The notes beneath the pieces are model-generated. The model saw only the letters and a program-made list of their open reading frames with translations, was not told the origin of the DNA and searched no databases. From assembly GCA_019745415.1 (NCBI GenBank), contig JAIETF010000051.1, positions 1 through 64,000 on the forward strand: a stretch of 64,000 bases of DNA. Reading direction: 5' to 3'. The position numbers and the translations under genes are program-made. Positions 9,464 to 16,633 of the stretch are shown here, in pieces. The stretch's first letter is position 1. Each line of letters opens with the position of its first letter. The stretch comes from Candidatus Obscuribacterales bacterium. GTDB taxonomy: Bacteria; Cyanobacteriota; Vampirovibrionia; Obscuribacterales; Obscuribacteraceae.

Positions 9464-9502
9464 GAATTTTCGGGTACTTTGTCTATCTTCTATTAACATC
9501 GA
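9464..9502 (+). repeat. Degenerate copy of the ffs 3' end (upstream copy)
   Basis: GAA-T-TTTCGGGT ... TTCTATTAACATCGA matches, with gaps, GAA-C-TTTCGGGT ... TTCTATTAATATCGA at 9605-9646, which is the 3' strand and tail of the SRP RNA gene. The two copies flank the ffs promoter and 5' half. It looks like the remnant of a tandem duplication of ffs. Confidence 0.6.
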
Positions 9503-9525
9503 CGCGCCTTGGCAATCTCTTGCTC

Positions 9526-9531
9526 TATAAT
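9526..9531 (+). promoter_or_regulatory. -10 box of the SRP RNA gene
   Basis: Perfect TATAAT whose expected start site (about 9538-9540) coincides with the first base of the closing helix of the RNA. No good -35 hexamer was seen at 17 nt. Confidence 0.6.
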
Positions 9532-9538
9532 GATCCTC

Positions 9539-9632
9539 ACAGATCGTTGGGCGTGGCGGAAGCTGACGAACCTGGTCAGGGGGGAAACCCAGCAGCCATA
9601 AGTTGAACTTTCGGGTGCGTCCAGCGGTCTGT
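9539..9632 (+). ncRNA. ffs: Signal recognition particle RNA, small bacterial type (4.5S)
   Basis: The RNA partner of Ffh in co-translational membrane targeting. The conserved domain IV is plain: AACCTGGTCAGG, a GAAA-capped short stem, then AGCAGCCATAAG (about 9568-9602). The long stem closes as GTTGGGCGTG (9546-9555) with the strand TCGGGTGCGTCCAGC (9611-9625) using several G-U pairs, and the outer helix CAGATC (9540-9545) pairs with GGTCTG (9626-9631). Length is about 92 nt, typical of the small SRP RNA. There is no clear T-rich terminator; the sequence runs on as TTCTATTAATATC. Confidence 0.93.
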
Positions 9633-9646
9633 TCTATTAATATCGA
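9605..9646 (+). repeat. Downstream copy of the ffs-associated repeat
   Basis: Partner of the repeat at 9464-9502. It covers the 3' strand of ffs and about 15 bases beyond it, ending in TTCTATTAATATCGA. Confidence 0.55.
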
Positions 9647-9666
9647 AACCATCCTGCAGATTTAAG

Positions 9667-9936
9667 ATGTCAAAATCGCCAAAGAGCCCCGAAAACCAGA
9701 ATAGCGAACCAGATCTCAATCGAGTTCTTTTGGGTCAAATTCTTGTCGAACTGGAATGCATAACTATCTACCAGCTAGAGGAAGCTCTGCGCATTCAATC
9801 TGAAGACAAAGAAGCCGGAAGAGAAGCCAAGCCCCTTGGTCAGATTCTTCTGGAGATGGGTTATTGCGGACCGAACCAGCTTATTAGAGCTATTCAGATT
9901 CAAGCTAAATATCGCAAAGCCCAAAACACCCAGTAG
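9667..9936 (+). CDS. Small protein resembling the N-terminal domain of GspE/PilB-type ATPases
   Basis: 89 residues, no signal. It contains two related segments, LLGQILVELECITIYQLEEAL and PLGQILLEMGYCGPNQLIRA, each followed by an IQ-rich helix. This is the helical repeat style of the MshEN/GspE N-terminal domain, which in some proteins binds cyclic di-GMP. Here the domain stands alone without an ATPase. No good ribosome binding site was seen. It lies 35 bp after ffs and just before a large sensor-like gene, so it may be a small adaptor; that is inference. Confidence 0.6.
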   Translation: MSKSPKSPENQNSEPDLNRVLLGQILVELECITIYQLEEALRIQSEDKEAGREAKPLGQILLEMGYCGPNQLIRAIQIQAKYRKAQNTQ

Positions 9937-9954
9937 TTTTAGGCTATCTATTTG

Positions 9955-10001
9955 GCAGAGCAGCCCTTAAACGGGTTAAACTTCTTATTTATTGGCTCTG
10001 C
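9955..10001 (+). other. Stem-loop between the small adaptor-like gene and the sensor gene
   Basis: GCAGAGC (9955-9961) pairs with GCTCTGC (9995-10001). An inner AGCCC/GGGTT stem (9962-9977) sits inside the loop. No T-run follows, so it is not a standard terminator. It could be an attenuator or mRNA end structure. Confidence 0.35.
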
Positions 10002-10030
10002 ATATTTGAATATAAACCGGTAACTGCTCT

Positions 10031-12421
10031 TTGAATCTCTCCAGCCGACTTATTTTCGCATTAGTCATAGTTGTGACAAGCGTTGTCATTGGTCATGTCG
10101 GCTACAGTGTTTTTATTGACTTCAGGAATACAAGAGGCGAAGCGGCACAGGCTCTTTGCGACAACAGTGAAGGCGCCCTGACCAAGGTCAAACTTACCGG
10201 CAAGAACACAATCGAATATGTCGACTTGATCGCCGGTAAACTGGCAAACGATACTCGCACCCGCGGTCTTCTTGAAGCCAAAGATAGAAACGGCTTGGGC
10301 AACCTAGCCAGAGAGTATTCCGAAAGGGCTATTTTCGCCGGTTCAATTTGGTTTATCGACGAAAAGGGAGCGGTTGTTTTTAGCACCGACACGCCGCAGC
10401 AGTCGGGCTATCCTCTTAAGCAAGATTGCGAGATTCTTTCAGATTGCGTCAATAACAAGCATCCCTATCGCGGCACACTTTCGAACAACAAGACCGGGAT
10501 TATTTCTTTTAGCTCGGTCAAAATTTTGCCCAAAGGTTTTGTGGTTGTAAATCAACCGATTAACCAAGAATTTCTATCGGCAACAGCGACGCGCATAGGC
10601 ATTGAAAATCCGAAAGCCCAGGGCGTGCAACTAGCCGTCTACTCAGCTAGACAAAGTCAGGTAGTCGCCTGGTCGCAAGATTTCCCCCAGCAGAGATGTT
10701 ATCGCTTTCTGGCCGAGCTAAATAAAGGCGGTTTGCCCAAGGGTTATCCTGAAGCAAAATTTGCCGCCATCACCGGCATTGCTCTATTAGATCAACTGCT
10801 GGTGCCTGCCCCCGGCTTTGAACGAAGTGACGGTTGGTGGCTGGATCTGCCTAATGTCAATGTCAATCAACAGACAGGCGCCCGTGCCAGTATGGACTCA
10901 GTCATTCTTTTGGCTAAACCGGTGCCCAGCCTGCTCAATAAAGCATTAGAAACAGCCATTTTAGGCAGTCTTGTCGGCATGCTCGGTATTTTGATTGGTG
11001 TCTTTCTCGCTACCCGCATAGCTGCCTCTGTGAACGAGCCTATGCGATTCCTCTTAAAAAGAACCAGAGCCATTGCCAACAACAAACAAGTTATTCCTCC
11101 TCTAGAGGGTCTGACCGGCGAATGGTACGACTTGGGCGAACTTATCGATACGGCTGTGCTTTCTATGCGTTCCACCACCCAGAACCTGAAAACCCAGCTC
11201 ACCAAACAGATGAAACAGGTCGAAGAACGCAATCAGATAGCCGAACAATCAAACCAGCAAGTAGATGTGCTGAACAATCAGATCACCACTCAAGCCAAGC
11301 AAATTGCCGAGATGGGAAGACAAATCAACCAAGCTAACCGTCAAGCCATCTTGGTGCAGCATCAGCTCGATGCTGTTTTGCAAGTGAGCACCGAAGGTTA
11401 TTTCTTGCTTGACCAGTACGGCAATATTTTGCACGGCAACCCTATCGTTCTCAGCTGGCTGGGCACCACCGAAGGAGAGATAGCCGGTAGGCTTTGCTTT
11501 GACATAGTAAGAAAGCCGGGCGAGCCCTCGCACATGGATAGCATTGGGCAAGCCTTCGCCCAACACGGCGGTAATCCCAATGCCTTGATTGAGCAGTTTT
11601 ATCCCGAAGGGGTGTTGCACTCTAAAGACGGCAAGAAGAAGATCGAAGTGCTGGCCCACCTGCAGCCTCTTTCAGGAGATGACGGCAATATTCAGGGCTA
11701 TATAATGGTTTTGCGCGACAAGTCTTTGCGCAGCGAAAACCAGCTTTTGCGGCAAGAAATAGTGACCATGCTGCAAGACAATATCAGAGCGCCGCTTGCC
11801 TCGGCCGAAATAGGTTGGCAGGCAATCTTGAGCAATAATGCCAATGCTTTGCACCCCTCCGTGAACCGTTCGCTCAGTGAATTGCATCTCAATTATGAGC
11901 AAATGATTGCTTTAGTAGACAGCCTGCTTATGATGTACGGTGGTTATGTGCCGCCGCCGGTAGCACCGAAAGAACAGGTAGCGATACCAAGATTGGTGGC
12001 AGACGCCCTAGACGAAGTAACACCGCTAGCCAGAGAAAGACAGCTTACTCTCGACTATAAAACTGTAACCGGATTGCCGCCCATCAACGGCAACCGCGAA
12101 GCCATTATGGGAATCTTGCGCCAGGTCTTGGAACGCATGATCGTCATCACCGCCGCTGGTGGCAGGGTGCGTATTGAAAGTCAGATGCGCGGCAATGAAA
12201 TGCGCATCGGGGTCTCAAGCTCTGGACCAGCTCTGCCCGAATCGGAACTGCAAGACATGTTCGCCGGCTTTATAGAAGGCAAGCACGCCATCGAAACTTA
12301 TGGCTCAAGGCTGTCGATGCAACTGGCCCGCACCAATGTGGAGCGTATGGGTGGTCGCATCTGGGCTGAATCGGAAGCCGGTAGAGGCACAGTCACCTAT
12401 TTCACCTTGCCGGCCGGCTAA
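10031..12421 (+). CDS. Membrane sensor protein of histidine-kinase architecture with degenerate kinase core
   Basis: 796 residues. Order of parts: a membrane helix at about 7-27, an extracytoplasmic sensing domain (about 30-305, Cache-like), a second membrane helix at about 308-328, HAMP to about 385, a coiled coil to about 440, a PAS domain (about 445-560), a HisKA-like helix pair and an HATPase-like domain to the end. The H-box reads QDNIRAPLAS (Q582), with Asp where SHELRTPL kinases have the phosphorylated His. The N-box (QVLERMI) and the G1 box (SSSGPALP) also lack the usual residues. It is therefore probably a pseudokinase or allosteric sensor. The start is TTG, with no better in-frame ATG nearby. 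Confidence 0.8.
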   Translation: MNLSSRLIFALVIVVTSVVIGHVGYSVFIDFRNTRGEAAQALCDNSEGALTKVKLTGKNTIEYVDLIAGKLANDTRTRGLLEAKDRNGLGNLAREYSERAIFAGSIWFIDEKGAVVFSTDTPQQSGYPLKQDCEILSDCVNNKHPYRGTLSNNKTGIISFSSVKILPKGFVVVNQPINQEFLSATATRIGIENPKAQGVQLAVYSARQSQVVAWSQDFPQQRCYRFLAELNKGGLPKGYPEAKFAAITGIALLDQLLVPAPGFERSDGWWLDLPNVNVNQQTGARASMDSVILLAKPVPSLLNKALETAILGSLVGMLGILIGVFLATRIAASVNEPMRFLLKRTRAIANNKQVIPPLEGLTGEWYDLGELIDTAVLSMRSTTQNLKTQLTKQMKQVEERNQIAEQSNQQVDVLNNQITTQAKQIAEMGRQINQANRQAILVQHQLDAVLQVSTEGYFLLDQYGNILHGNPIVLSWLGTTEGEIAGRLCFDIVRKPGEPSHMDSIGQAFAQHGGNPNALIEQFYPEGVLHSKDGKKKIEVLAHLQPLSGDDGNIQGYIMVLRDKSLRSENQLLRQEIVTMLQDNIRAPLASAEIGWQAILSNNANALHPSVNRSLSELHLNYEQMIALVDSLLMMYGGYVPPPVAPKEQVAIPRLVADALDEVTPLARERQLTLDYKTVTGLPPINGNREAIMGILRQVLERMIVITAAGGRVRIESQMRGNEMRIGVSSSGPALPESELQDMFAGFIEGKHAIETYGSRLSMQLARTNVERMGGRIWAESEAGRGTVTYFTLPAG

Positions 12422-12552
12422 ATTTAATCTATTTCGCCATAGTATCGACACAATTGCCTCATACGATGTCAAGACAAACAAAAACCAGTTTGCCCTAGCT
12501 CCCTTCTTTCTTACCTAGTCACAAGCATATTTACTATCAGGAGAGGCTTAAC

Positions 12553-13254
12553 ATGCTTCTAAACCGCTCTTGCCAGGGTGCAACCTTGCTTTCCCTATTG
12601 CTTATCGTCGGTATCTCCGCCTCATCCATGCAGCCGGCTTTCAGCCAGTATCAGCAGTATCAACAAAATCAACCAGAACCGCAAGATAACCCAGGCTATC
12701 AAGGCGGACAATATATGAACATGAACTACAGCGCCAACTATGGCGGACCCGACAGCTACAGACAACCAGCTGCTAATCAAGGTCAGCCTGCCGACTATGC
12801 CGCTCAGCAATATCAGGGTCAAGTGAGAAAGAACTACAAGCCTAAAGAGCCAACCCCTTACGAGATTCAAGAACAAGCTATCCAAAACTCCAAAGCCTTA
12901 TACGGCGCGCCGCAAGAACAAGAGAACTCTCATCCTGCCCATCAAAGACAAGATGATCCATACAGAAATAGCGCCGCCTACACAGACACCAGCACTAATC
13001 CATCACATTATTCTGGTTGTGGAGGCAAAGCAAGCAAGCTGAAGAGCGCCCTGGGAGCCGCCGGCAAAATACTGGGCACCACCGCCGCCGTAGCCATTCC
13101 AGTAACATCTATGGTCTTGATGACTAGAGCAGCCAATCGAAACGGCTATAACAACAATTACGGCTATAACTACGGTTATAACAACTACCCTATGGGCATG
13201 CCGATAAATCCCTATAACAATATGGGTATGGGCGCTCGCCCGTTCGGTTTCTAA
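12553..13254 (+). CDS. Secreted low-complexity Gln/Tyr/Asn-rich protein
   Basis: 233 residues. A signal peptide (MLLNRSCQGATLLSLLLIVG) cleaves near AFS-QYQQ. The mature part is dominated by Gln, Tyr, Asn, Pro and Gly. A hydrophobic stretch (about 173-190) is followed by a Tyr/Asn/Gly-rich tail with NYGY-type repeats, ending in GARPFGF. The composition recalls structural or adhesive envelope proteins, but no family is recognised. A very good SD, AGGAGAGG (12539-12546), stands 6 nt before the ATG. Confidence 0.7.
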   Translation: MLLNRSCQGATLLSLLLIVGISASSMQPAFSQYQQYQQNQPEPQDNPGYQGGQYMNMNYSANYGGPDSYRQPAANQGQPADYAAQQYQGQVRKNYKPKEPTPYEIQEQAIQNSKALYGAPQEQENSHPAHQRQDDPYRNSAAYTDTSTNPSHYSGCGGKASKLKSALGAAGKILGTTAAVAIPVTSMVLMTRAANRNGYNNNYGYNYGYNNYPMGMPINPYNNMGMGARPFGF

Positions 13255-13274
13255 GCAACACCGAAAAGGGCAAC

Positions 13275-13307
13275 AAAAAAGCCACCTGGTTTAACCCACG
13301 GTGGCTT
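13275..13307 (-). terminator. Intrinsic terminator of the minus-strand RNA
   Basis: On the minus strand AAGCCACC (13307-13300) and GGTGGCTT (13286-13279) form a perfect 8-bp stem with a 13-nt loop, followed by a T-run ending at 13275. On the plus strand the hairpin is followed by TATTGC, so it can only terminate minus-strand transcription. This fixes the polarity of the RNA gene. Confidence 0.85.
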
Positions 13308-13476
13308 ATTGCTATCGTCTGACAGTCCCTTGCGTGGACTCGATATCTCCCTTGCGATTAGTCAGAATTCGCAATAGGCGGACTCGCAAGCTACAGTCTC
13401 TGGTCTGCGCAGACCTGCCGTTTCCACTTGGTCCCTCGGCTCGAAGCTTCGGACAATCGCCGTCGCTCACCGCTTA
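13275..13476 (-). ncRNA. Unassigned structured small RNA, about 200 nt
   Basis: Read on the minus strand, the stretch folds into three modules. Module 1 closes with GCGG/CCGC and holds a perfect GGTCTGCGCAGACC palindrome (13402-13415). Module 2 has TATTGC (13376-13371) pairing with GCAATA (13312-13307), then TCTGAC/GTCAGA (13366-13361 with 13323-13318), topped by an AGTCC/GGACT hairpin (13340-13324). Module 3 is a rho-independent terminator ending in six T. A TATTAT -10 box lies at 13489-13484. It shows none of the RNase P or tmRNA signature sequences, and the multi-hairpin shape does not fit 6S RNA. Confidence 0.6.
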
Positions 13477-13483
13477 TGTATTT

Positions 13484-13489
13484 ATAATA
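13484..13489 (-). promoter_or_regulatory. -10 box for the structured RNA
   Basis: TATTAT on the minus strand, giving a start near 13477. No clear -35 was seen. The remaining gene-free bases 13490-13767 hold nothing else I can name. Confidence 0.4.
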
Positions 13490-13767
13490 GCGCAACCTCA
13501 GCCATACGGAAGTACCCCGGAAAAGGTCTAATCAAATATTTTTCAGCTAGCGATCACCTCACCTATAGCCAATCTAAATCGAACAAGCCAATGTCATAAG
13601 CTTGAACCATTACAGGCATAAGCCTTGCGCAAACCGCATATACACTCGATATACAAACTGTAGAAAACCTCTATCCAACAAACAAGAAAGCCTTCCTAAT
13701 GACCGAAGCTTGAGAGTAGCCTTACTTAACTCCCAATAAAGACAGAAAGTCAGCAACTCAAAAAATC

Positions 13768-14694
13768 ATGAAAGCAAAGTCAAGACAAAGCCTCCAAACC
13801 AGCTCCCAATATCAAAAAATCAAGATAAGCGTAGGTCTAGCCCTAGCTCTCAGTACCAATCTGGCAACAGCTCTAGCAGTAGTATTGCCGAGCAGCCTGG
13901 TCTACACAACCTTTTTCAGCGCCGGTCCGGTCTGCGCTGCAGACATACAAAAAGAAGACCTTGCATCACTTGAGAAGAACTTTCAGTCAGACAAAGACCT
14001 GCTTGAACATATGAACAAAAAAAACTTCGACTCAGAAAAGCTCAAGGCTTTGGAAAAGTTTGCCCGAGCGCTCAAGCAAGAGAAAAACTACAGAGCGCTG
14101 GAGCCTCTGGATGAGCTGCGACTGAACCTCTTTCGCCGAGTCTATGAAGACGGCAATCTTGCCTATGCCATCGACGAATTAGCCGACACAAAACTTGCCC
14201 TAGGCAAGCTCAATGAAGCTGAAGCTCTCTATAAAGAATCACTCAAGATAAATAAAGAGATTTCGCATGTCTGGGGTAAGCCCGTACCCAACTATCAAAC
14301 TAGAGACCTAGCCAGGCAGTTGACAGGACTGGGACATGTGGCAATGAAAAGAGGCGAATTCAAGGCTGCCGAAAATTATTTCAAAGAATATTTCGACGGA
14401 GTCAAAAAGGAAGAGCAAGGACTGCGTGCAATCTACACACCCCAAGCCACTCTTGAATTGGCAGACTGTCTTTTGGCACAACACAAAGACGACGAAGCGA
14501 TAAAGTTACTTAAGGAAGCATCTCAATTGAACGTCAATGCCCATGCTTCTTTCAGTCAGGCGGCTCTATTGAACAAACTAGCCGATCAACTAGAAAAGAC
14601 AGGCGAGAAAAACCAAGCTGCCCAATACCGCGCTATTGCTTCGAGTTTGAAGAAAAACCAGGAGCGCTTGAATAAATCTGGACTAGACTATTGA
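13768..14694 (+). CDS. Exported TPR-repeat protein
   Basis: 308 residues. A long N-terminal region with a hydrophobic segment (about 20-55, ending VCAA-D) looks like an atypically long signal peptide. TPR-like helical repeats follow (ALGKLNEAEALYKESLKI, KRGEFKAAENYFKEYF, AQHKDDEAIKLLKEA). No catalytic motif. It probably works as a periplasmic scaffold. It converges with the TPR gene on the other strand, with one base between the stops. Confidence 0.75.
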   Translation: MKAKSRQSLQTSSQYQKIKISVGLALALSTNLATALAVVLPSSLVYTTFFSAGPVCAADIQKEDLASLEKNFQSDKDLLEHMNKKNFDSEKLKALEKFARALKQEKNYRALEPLDELRLNLFRRVYEDGNLAYAIDELADTKLALGKLNEAEALYKESLKINKEISHVWGKPVPNYQTRDLARQLTGLGHVAMKRGEFKAAENYFKEYFDGVKKEEQGLRAIYTPQATLELADCLLAQHKDDEAIKLLKEASQLNVNAHASFSQAALLNKLADQLEKTGEKNQAAQYRAIASSLKKNQERLNKSGLDY

Positions 14695-14695
14695 G

Positions 14696-15310
14696 TTATT
14701 GATTTTCCAAAGACTTGATGCGCTCTTCCATTTCTCGGGCTTCGTCTTCTCTATGCACTTTGGCGAGCATAACTGCATAGTTCTTGAGCAGCGAAATAAT
14801 CTCGGGGCTGCTTGCAGGCAATAACTTCTCTCTTACCTCTAGAGCGCGCTTAAAGAGTATTTCCGCTTTCTCAAAGCGTCTCTTGGCACAATGCAAGGTA
14901 GCCAGGTTATGCAAATTAACTGCTGTGTCTAAGTGCAATTCACCGAACAAATCAAGCTTAATGTCCAGACAGCGTTCATACATTTCTTCCGCCATCTGAT
15001 ATTTGCCCTGCAACTGATAGAGTGCCGCCAAATTATTCAAGCCGCGAGTCAATCTTTCCAAGTCTTCCAACTGCCTAGCCTGCTCATCAGGCGTCAATTT
15101 TTCCTTAGCAGCAGAAGAAGTCACTTCAGAAGACTTGAGTCCCTCGGCAAGAGCCTCGGCCGCTTTGAGGGCGTTTATAAACTTGAGTTCGGCGAAAGCA
15201 TAACGCCTATCTTGATGAGCCTTATGTCCTTCCTCACTATATTTCTGCCATGTAGCCAATAGTTCTTCTCGGCTTGGTTTAGTTTGAGGAGCTTTACCAG
15301 TTTCCAGCAT
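14696..15310 (-). CDS. TPR protein of kinesin-light-chain type
   Basis: About 204 residues, no signal peptide, so probably cytosolic. At least three TPRs of the 42-residue kinesin-light-chain style are seen (LAALYQLQGKYQMAEEMYER, LATLHCAKRRFEKAEILFKR, and a C-terminal NYAVMLAKVHREDEAREM). The ATG at 15310 was chosen because GGAAA stands 9-12 nt upstream; the longer frame from 15349 adds an unlikely Arg/Pro-rich N-terminus. Function unknown beyond protein binding. Confidence 0.75.
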   Translation of the reverse strand: MLETGKAPQTKPSREELLATWQKYSEEGHKAHQDRRYAFAELKFINALKAAEALAEGLKSSEVTSSAAKEKLTPDEQARQLEDLERLTRGLNNLAALYQLQGKYQMAEEMYERCLDIKLDLFGELHLDTAVNLHNLATLHCAKRRFEKAEILFKRALEVREKLLPASSPEIISLLKNYAVMLAKVHREDEAREMEERIKSLENQ

Positions 15311-15376
15311 AAATTGAAATTTCCGTATACAGGGCGGGCGCGCCGCCAATTACTTTAGCATTTTAGGCTTAGCCTA

Positions 15377-15405
15377 TTGCCAACACATACTTTTGTATGT
15401 ATATT
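15377..15405 (+). promoter_or_regulatory. Promoter and palindromic operator of the SPL-type radical SAM gene
   Basis: TTGCCA (15377-15382), a 17-nt spacer and TATATT (15400-15405) form a near-consensus promoter. The predicted start is base 15412, the A of the ATG. The spacer holds the perfect inverted repeat ACATAC-TTTT-GTATGT (15385-15400), placed to block polymerase. Its TAC-N4-GTA core matches the inner part of the cyanobacterial LexA box but not the outer bases. Confidence 0.7.
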
Positions 15406-15411
15406 GTGAAT

Positions 15412-16188
15412 ATGGTTCAAGTTACAGAAGTAATTGCAAAATCAATCCTCACGCCACAAAAGTTCGGGTCTTTGGCAGAGGCTTACGATTTTTCACTCAA
15501 TCCCTATGCCGGTTGTCAGTTTGCTTGCTCATATTGCTATGTACCAAAGTTTCCAGCCAGCCGCAACGAAGTTACATGGGGTAGTTGGGTGCAAGTAAAA
15601 ATGAACGCACCCCAGCTAATTAGAAAAGAAAGAGCCCTTGTTTTTGGTTCACGTATATTTTTTAGTTCGGCAACAGATCCGTATCAATATTTGGAGCTCA
15701 AATATCAGCTCAGCCGTGCTTGCCTGAACGAGCTGCTTCTCTACAAGCCTGCCAAACTGACCATGCATACTCGCTCTCACCTGATCTTGAAAGATCTAGA
15801 TTTACTGAAAGGCTTTGGATCTGCACTCTCAGTGGGGGTGAGCATCACCTCAGACGACGAAGAGATCATAAGAAAATTCGAGCCTAAAGCGCCTGCTCTT
15901 GCTAGACGTTTGGAGCTTTTAAACGAGCTTCAAAAGGCAGGAATCAATACCTTCATATCATTGGCACCGCTCCTGCCGCATAATCCCGAAAGCTTGGTTG
16001 AGAAGTTAAGCCCTTTCTTGAATGGAATGAATAAATTCTGGATGGACCGCATGCACTGGCCGGAAGTCAATACGAAGCCGGAATTACTGCAAGAGTTCGA
16101 AGAATTCTTCGCCGACCAACACTATGAAAGGCAAATCAAAAGAACTAAAGAGCTACTTATCGCCAGAGGGCTGAAGGCAAACCCTTGA
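15412..16188 (+). CDS. Radical SAM protein of the SPL (spore photoproduct lyase-like) family
   Basis: 258 residues. The [4Fe-4S]/SAM site is GCQFACSYCYVP (C35, C39, C42; CxxxCxxC). The following fold has FFSSATDPYQ and VGVSITSDDEE strands typical of COG1533. True spore photoproduct lyases repair a thymine dimer product; most members of this wider family are uncharacterised, so repair is only a possibility. The ATG at 15412 was preferred over 15397 because relatives begin a few residues before AKSILT and because the promoter places transcription start exactly there. There is no SD, so the mRNA would be leaderless. Confidence 0.85.
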   Translation: MVQVTEVIAKSILTPQKFGSLAEAYDFSLNPYAGCQFACSYCYVPKFPASRNEVTWGSWVQVKMNAPQLIRKERALVFGSRIFFSSATDPYQYLELKYQLSRACLNELLLYKPAKLTMHTRSHLILKDLDLLKGFGSALSVGVSITSDDEEIIRKFEPKAPALARRLELLNELQKAGINTFISLAPLLPHNPESLVEKLSPFLNGMNKFWMDRMHWPEVNTKPELLQEFEEFFADQHYERQIKRTKELLIARGLKANP

Positions 16189-16219
16189 AGATTAGGCGCC
16201 CAGGACACTTCTTTACTTC

Positions 16220-16271
16220 TGATATAATAAGGTAAGTCTCATATTTGCCTACACTTACTAAACTATGAGAC
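16220..16271 (+). promoter_or_regulatory. Extended -10 promoter and 5' hairpin of the pilin-like gene
   Basis: TGATATAAT (16220-16228) is a perfect extended -10, which needs no -35. Transcription would start near 16235. The leader immediately holds an 8-bp inverted repeat GTCTCATA (16236-16243) / TATGAGAC (16264-16271), so the RNA would begin with a hairpin. The rest of the ~110-nt leader has an A-run but no known riboswitch. Confidence 0.55.
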
Positions 16272-16344
16272 CCGGTAGCCCAAAAAAAATACCTGGTTCT
16301 CCTTCTCTTTCCTTTCATCTCCTATCAAGGCTTACCACTTTTCC

Positions 16345-16578
16345 ATGAACAACTTGAAAGTCTGCTTATGGCAGACTAAACAACTATCTGCAAGGAAGAA
16401 ACGCAGTCGCGCCCAGGCTCTCACCGAATACGCGACCCTAATTGCCTTTGTCAGCATACTTTGCGCGCTGGCATTTTCATTCACATCGGGCAAGATAGGT
16501 CCTGCTGTCTCCGAAGCTTTCCACACCACTGCCAGACAATTGGATGGTCTCTCTTCGGCGGCAACAAACGCTTCTTGA
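16345..16578 (+). CDS. Flp/TadE-like prepilin-type small membrane protein
   Basis: 77 residues. A basic N-terminus is followed by RAQALTEYATLIAFVSILCALAFSF. This resembles type IVb pilins and TadE-like pseudopilins: a short cationic leader, a Glu-Tyr pair at the start of the hydrophobic helix, and a small Ser/Ala-rich tail. It would be processed by a prepilin peptidase and inserted in the inner membrane or a Flp-type pilus. No tad genes are nearby. The start has no strong SD. Confidence 0.6.
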   Translation: MNNLKVCLWQTKQLSARKKRSRAQALTEYATLIAFVSILCALAFSFTSGKIGPAVSEAFHTTARQLDGLSSAATNAS

Positions 16579-16609
16579 AAAGCTCTTCTTGAAAAGCTCT
16601 TTTTGAATA
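16570..16609 (+). repeat. Three tandem copies of a ~14-bp unit
   Basis: GCTTCTTGAAAA, GCTCTTCTTGAAAA and GCTCTTTTTGAATA follow each other, starting inside the last codons of the pilin-like gene and running over its stop. The array lies just upstream of the promoter of the 5-oxoprolinase gene. Confidence 0.6.
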
Positions 16610-16621
16610 GCGTTTCTGTCA

Positions 16622-16627
16622 TAAAAT
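16622..16627 (+). promoter_or_regulatory. Candidate -10 for a leaderless 5-oxoprolinase mRNA
   Basis: TAAAAT followed by exactly 6 nt and then ATG at 16634. No SD is present. The predicted start is the A of the ATG. Confidence 0.4.
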
Positions 16628-16633
16628 TGTGCC

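Noticed and set aside
9509-9531. TTGGCA as -35 of ffs
   Set aside because: Only 11 nt from TATAAT; too short for a functional spacer.
13430-13460. Possible tRNA T-arm (GGCTCGAAGC)
   Set aside because: No acceptor stem, anticodon arm or CCA; part of the structured RNA.
13301-13531. 76-codon plus-strand open frame over the structured RNA
   Set aside because: Arg/Ser-rich shadow of the RNA stems; the terminator polarity and stems argue for a minus-strand RNA instead.
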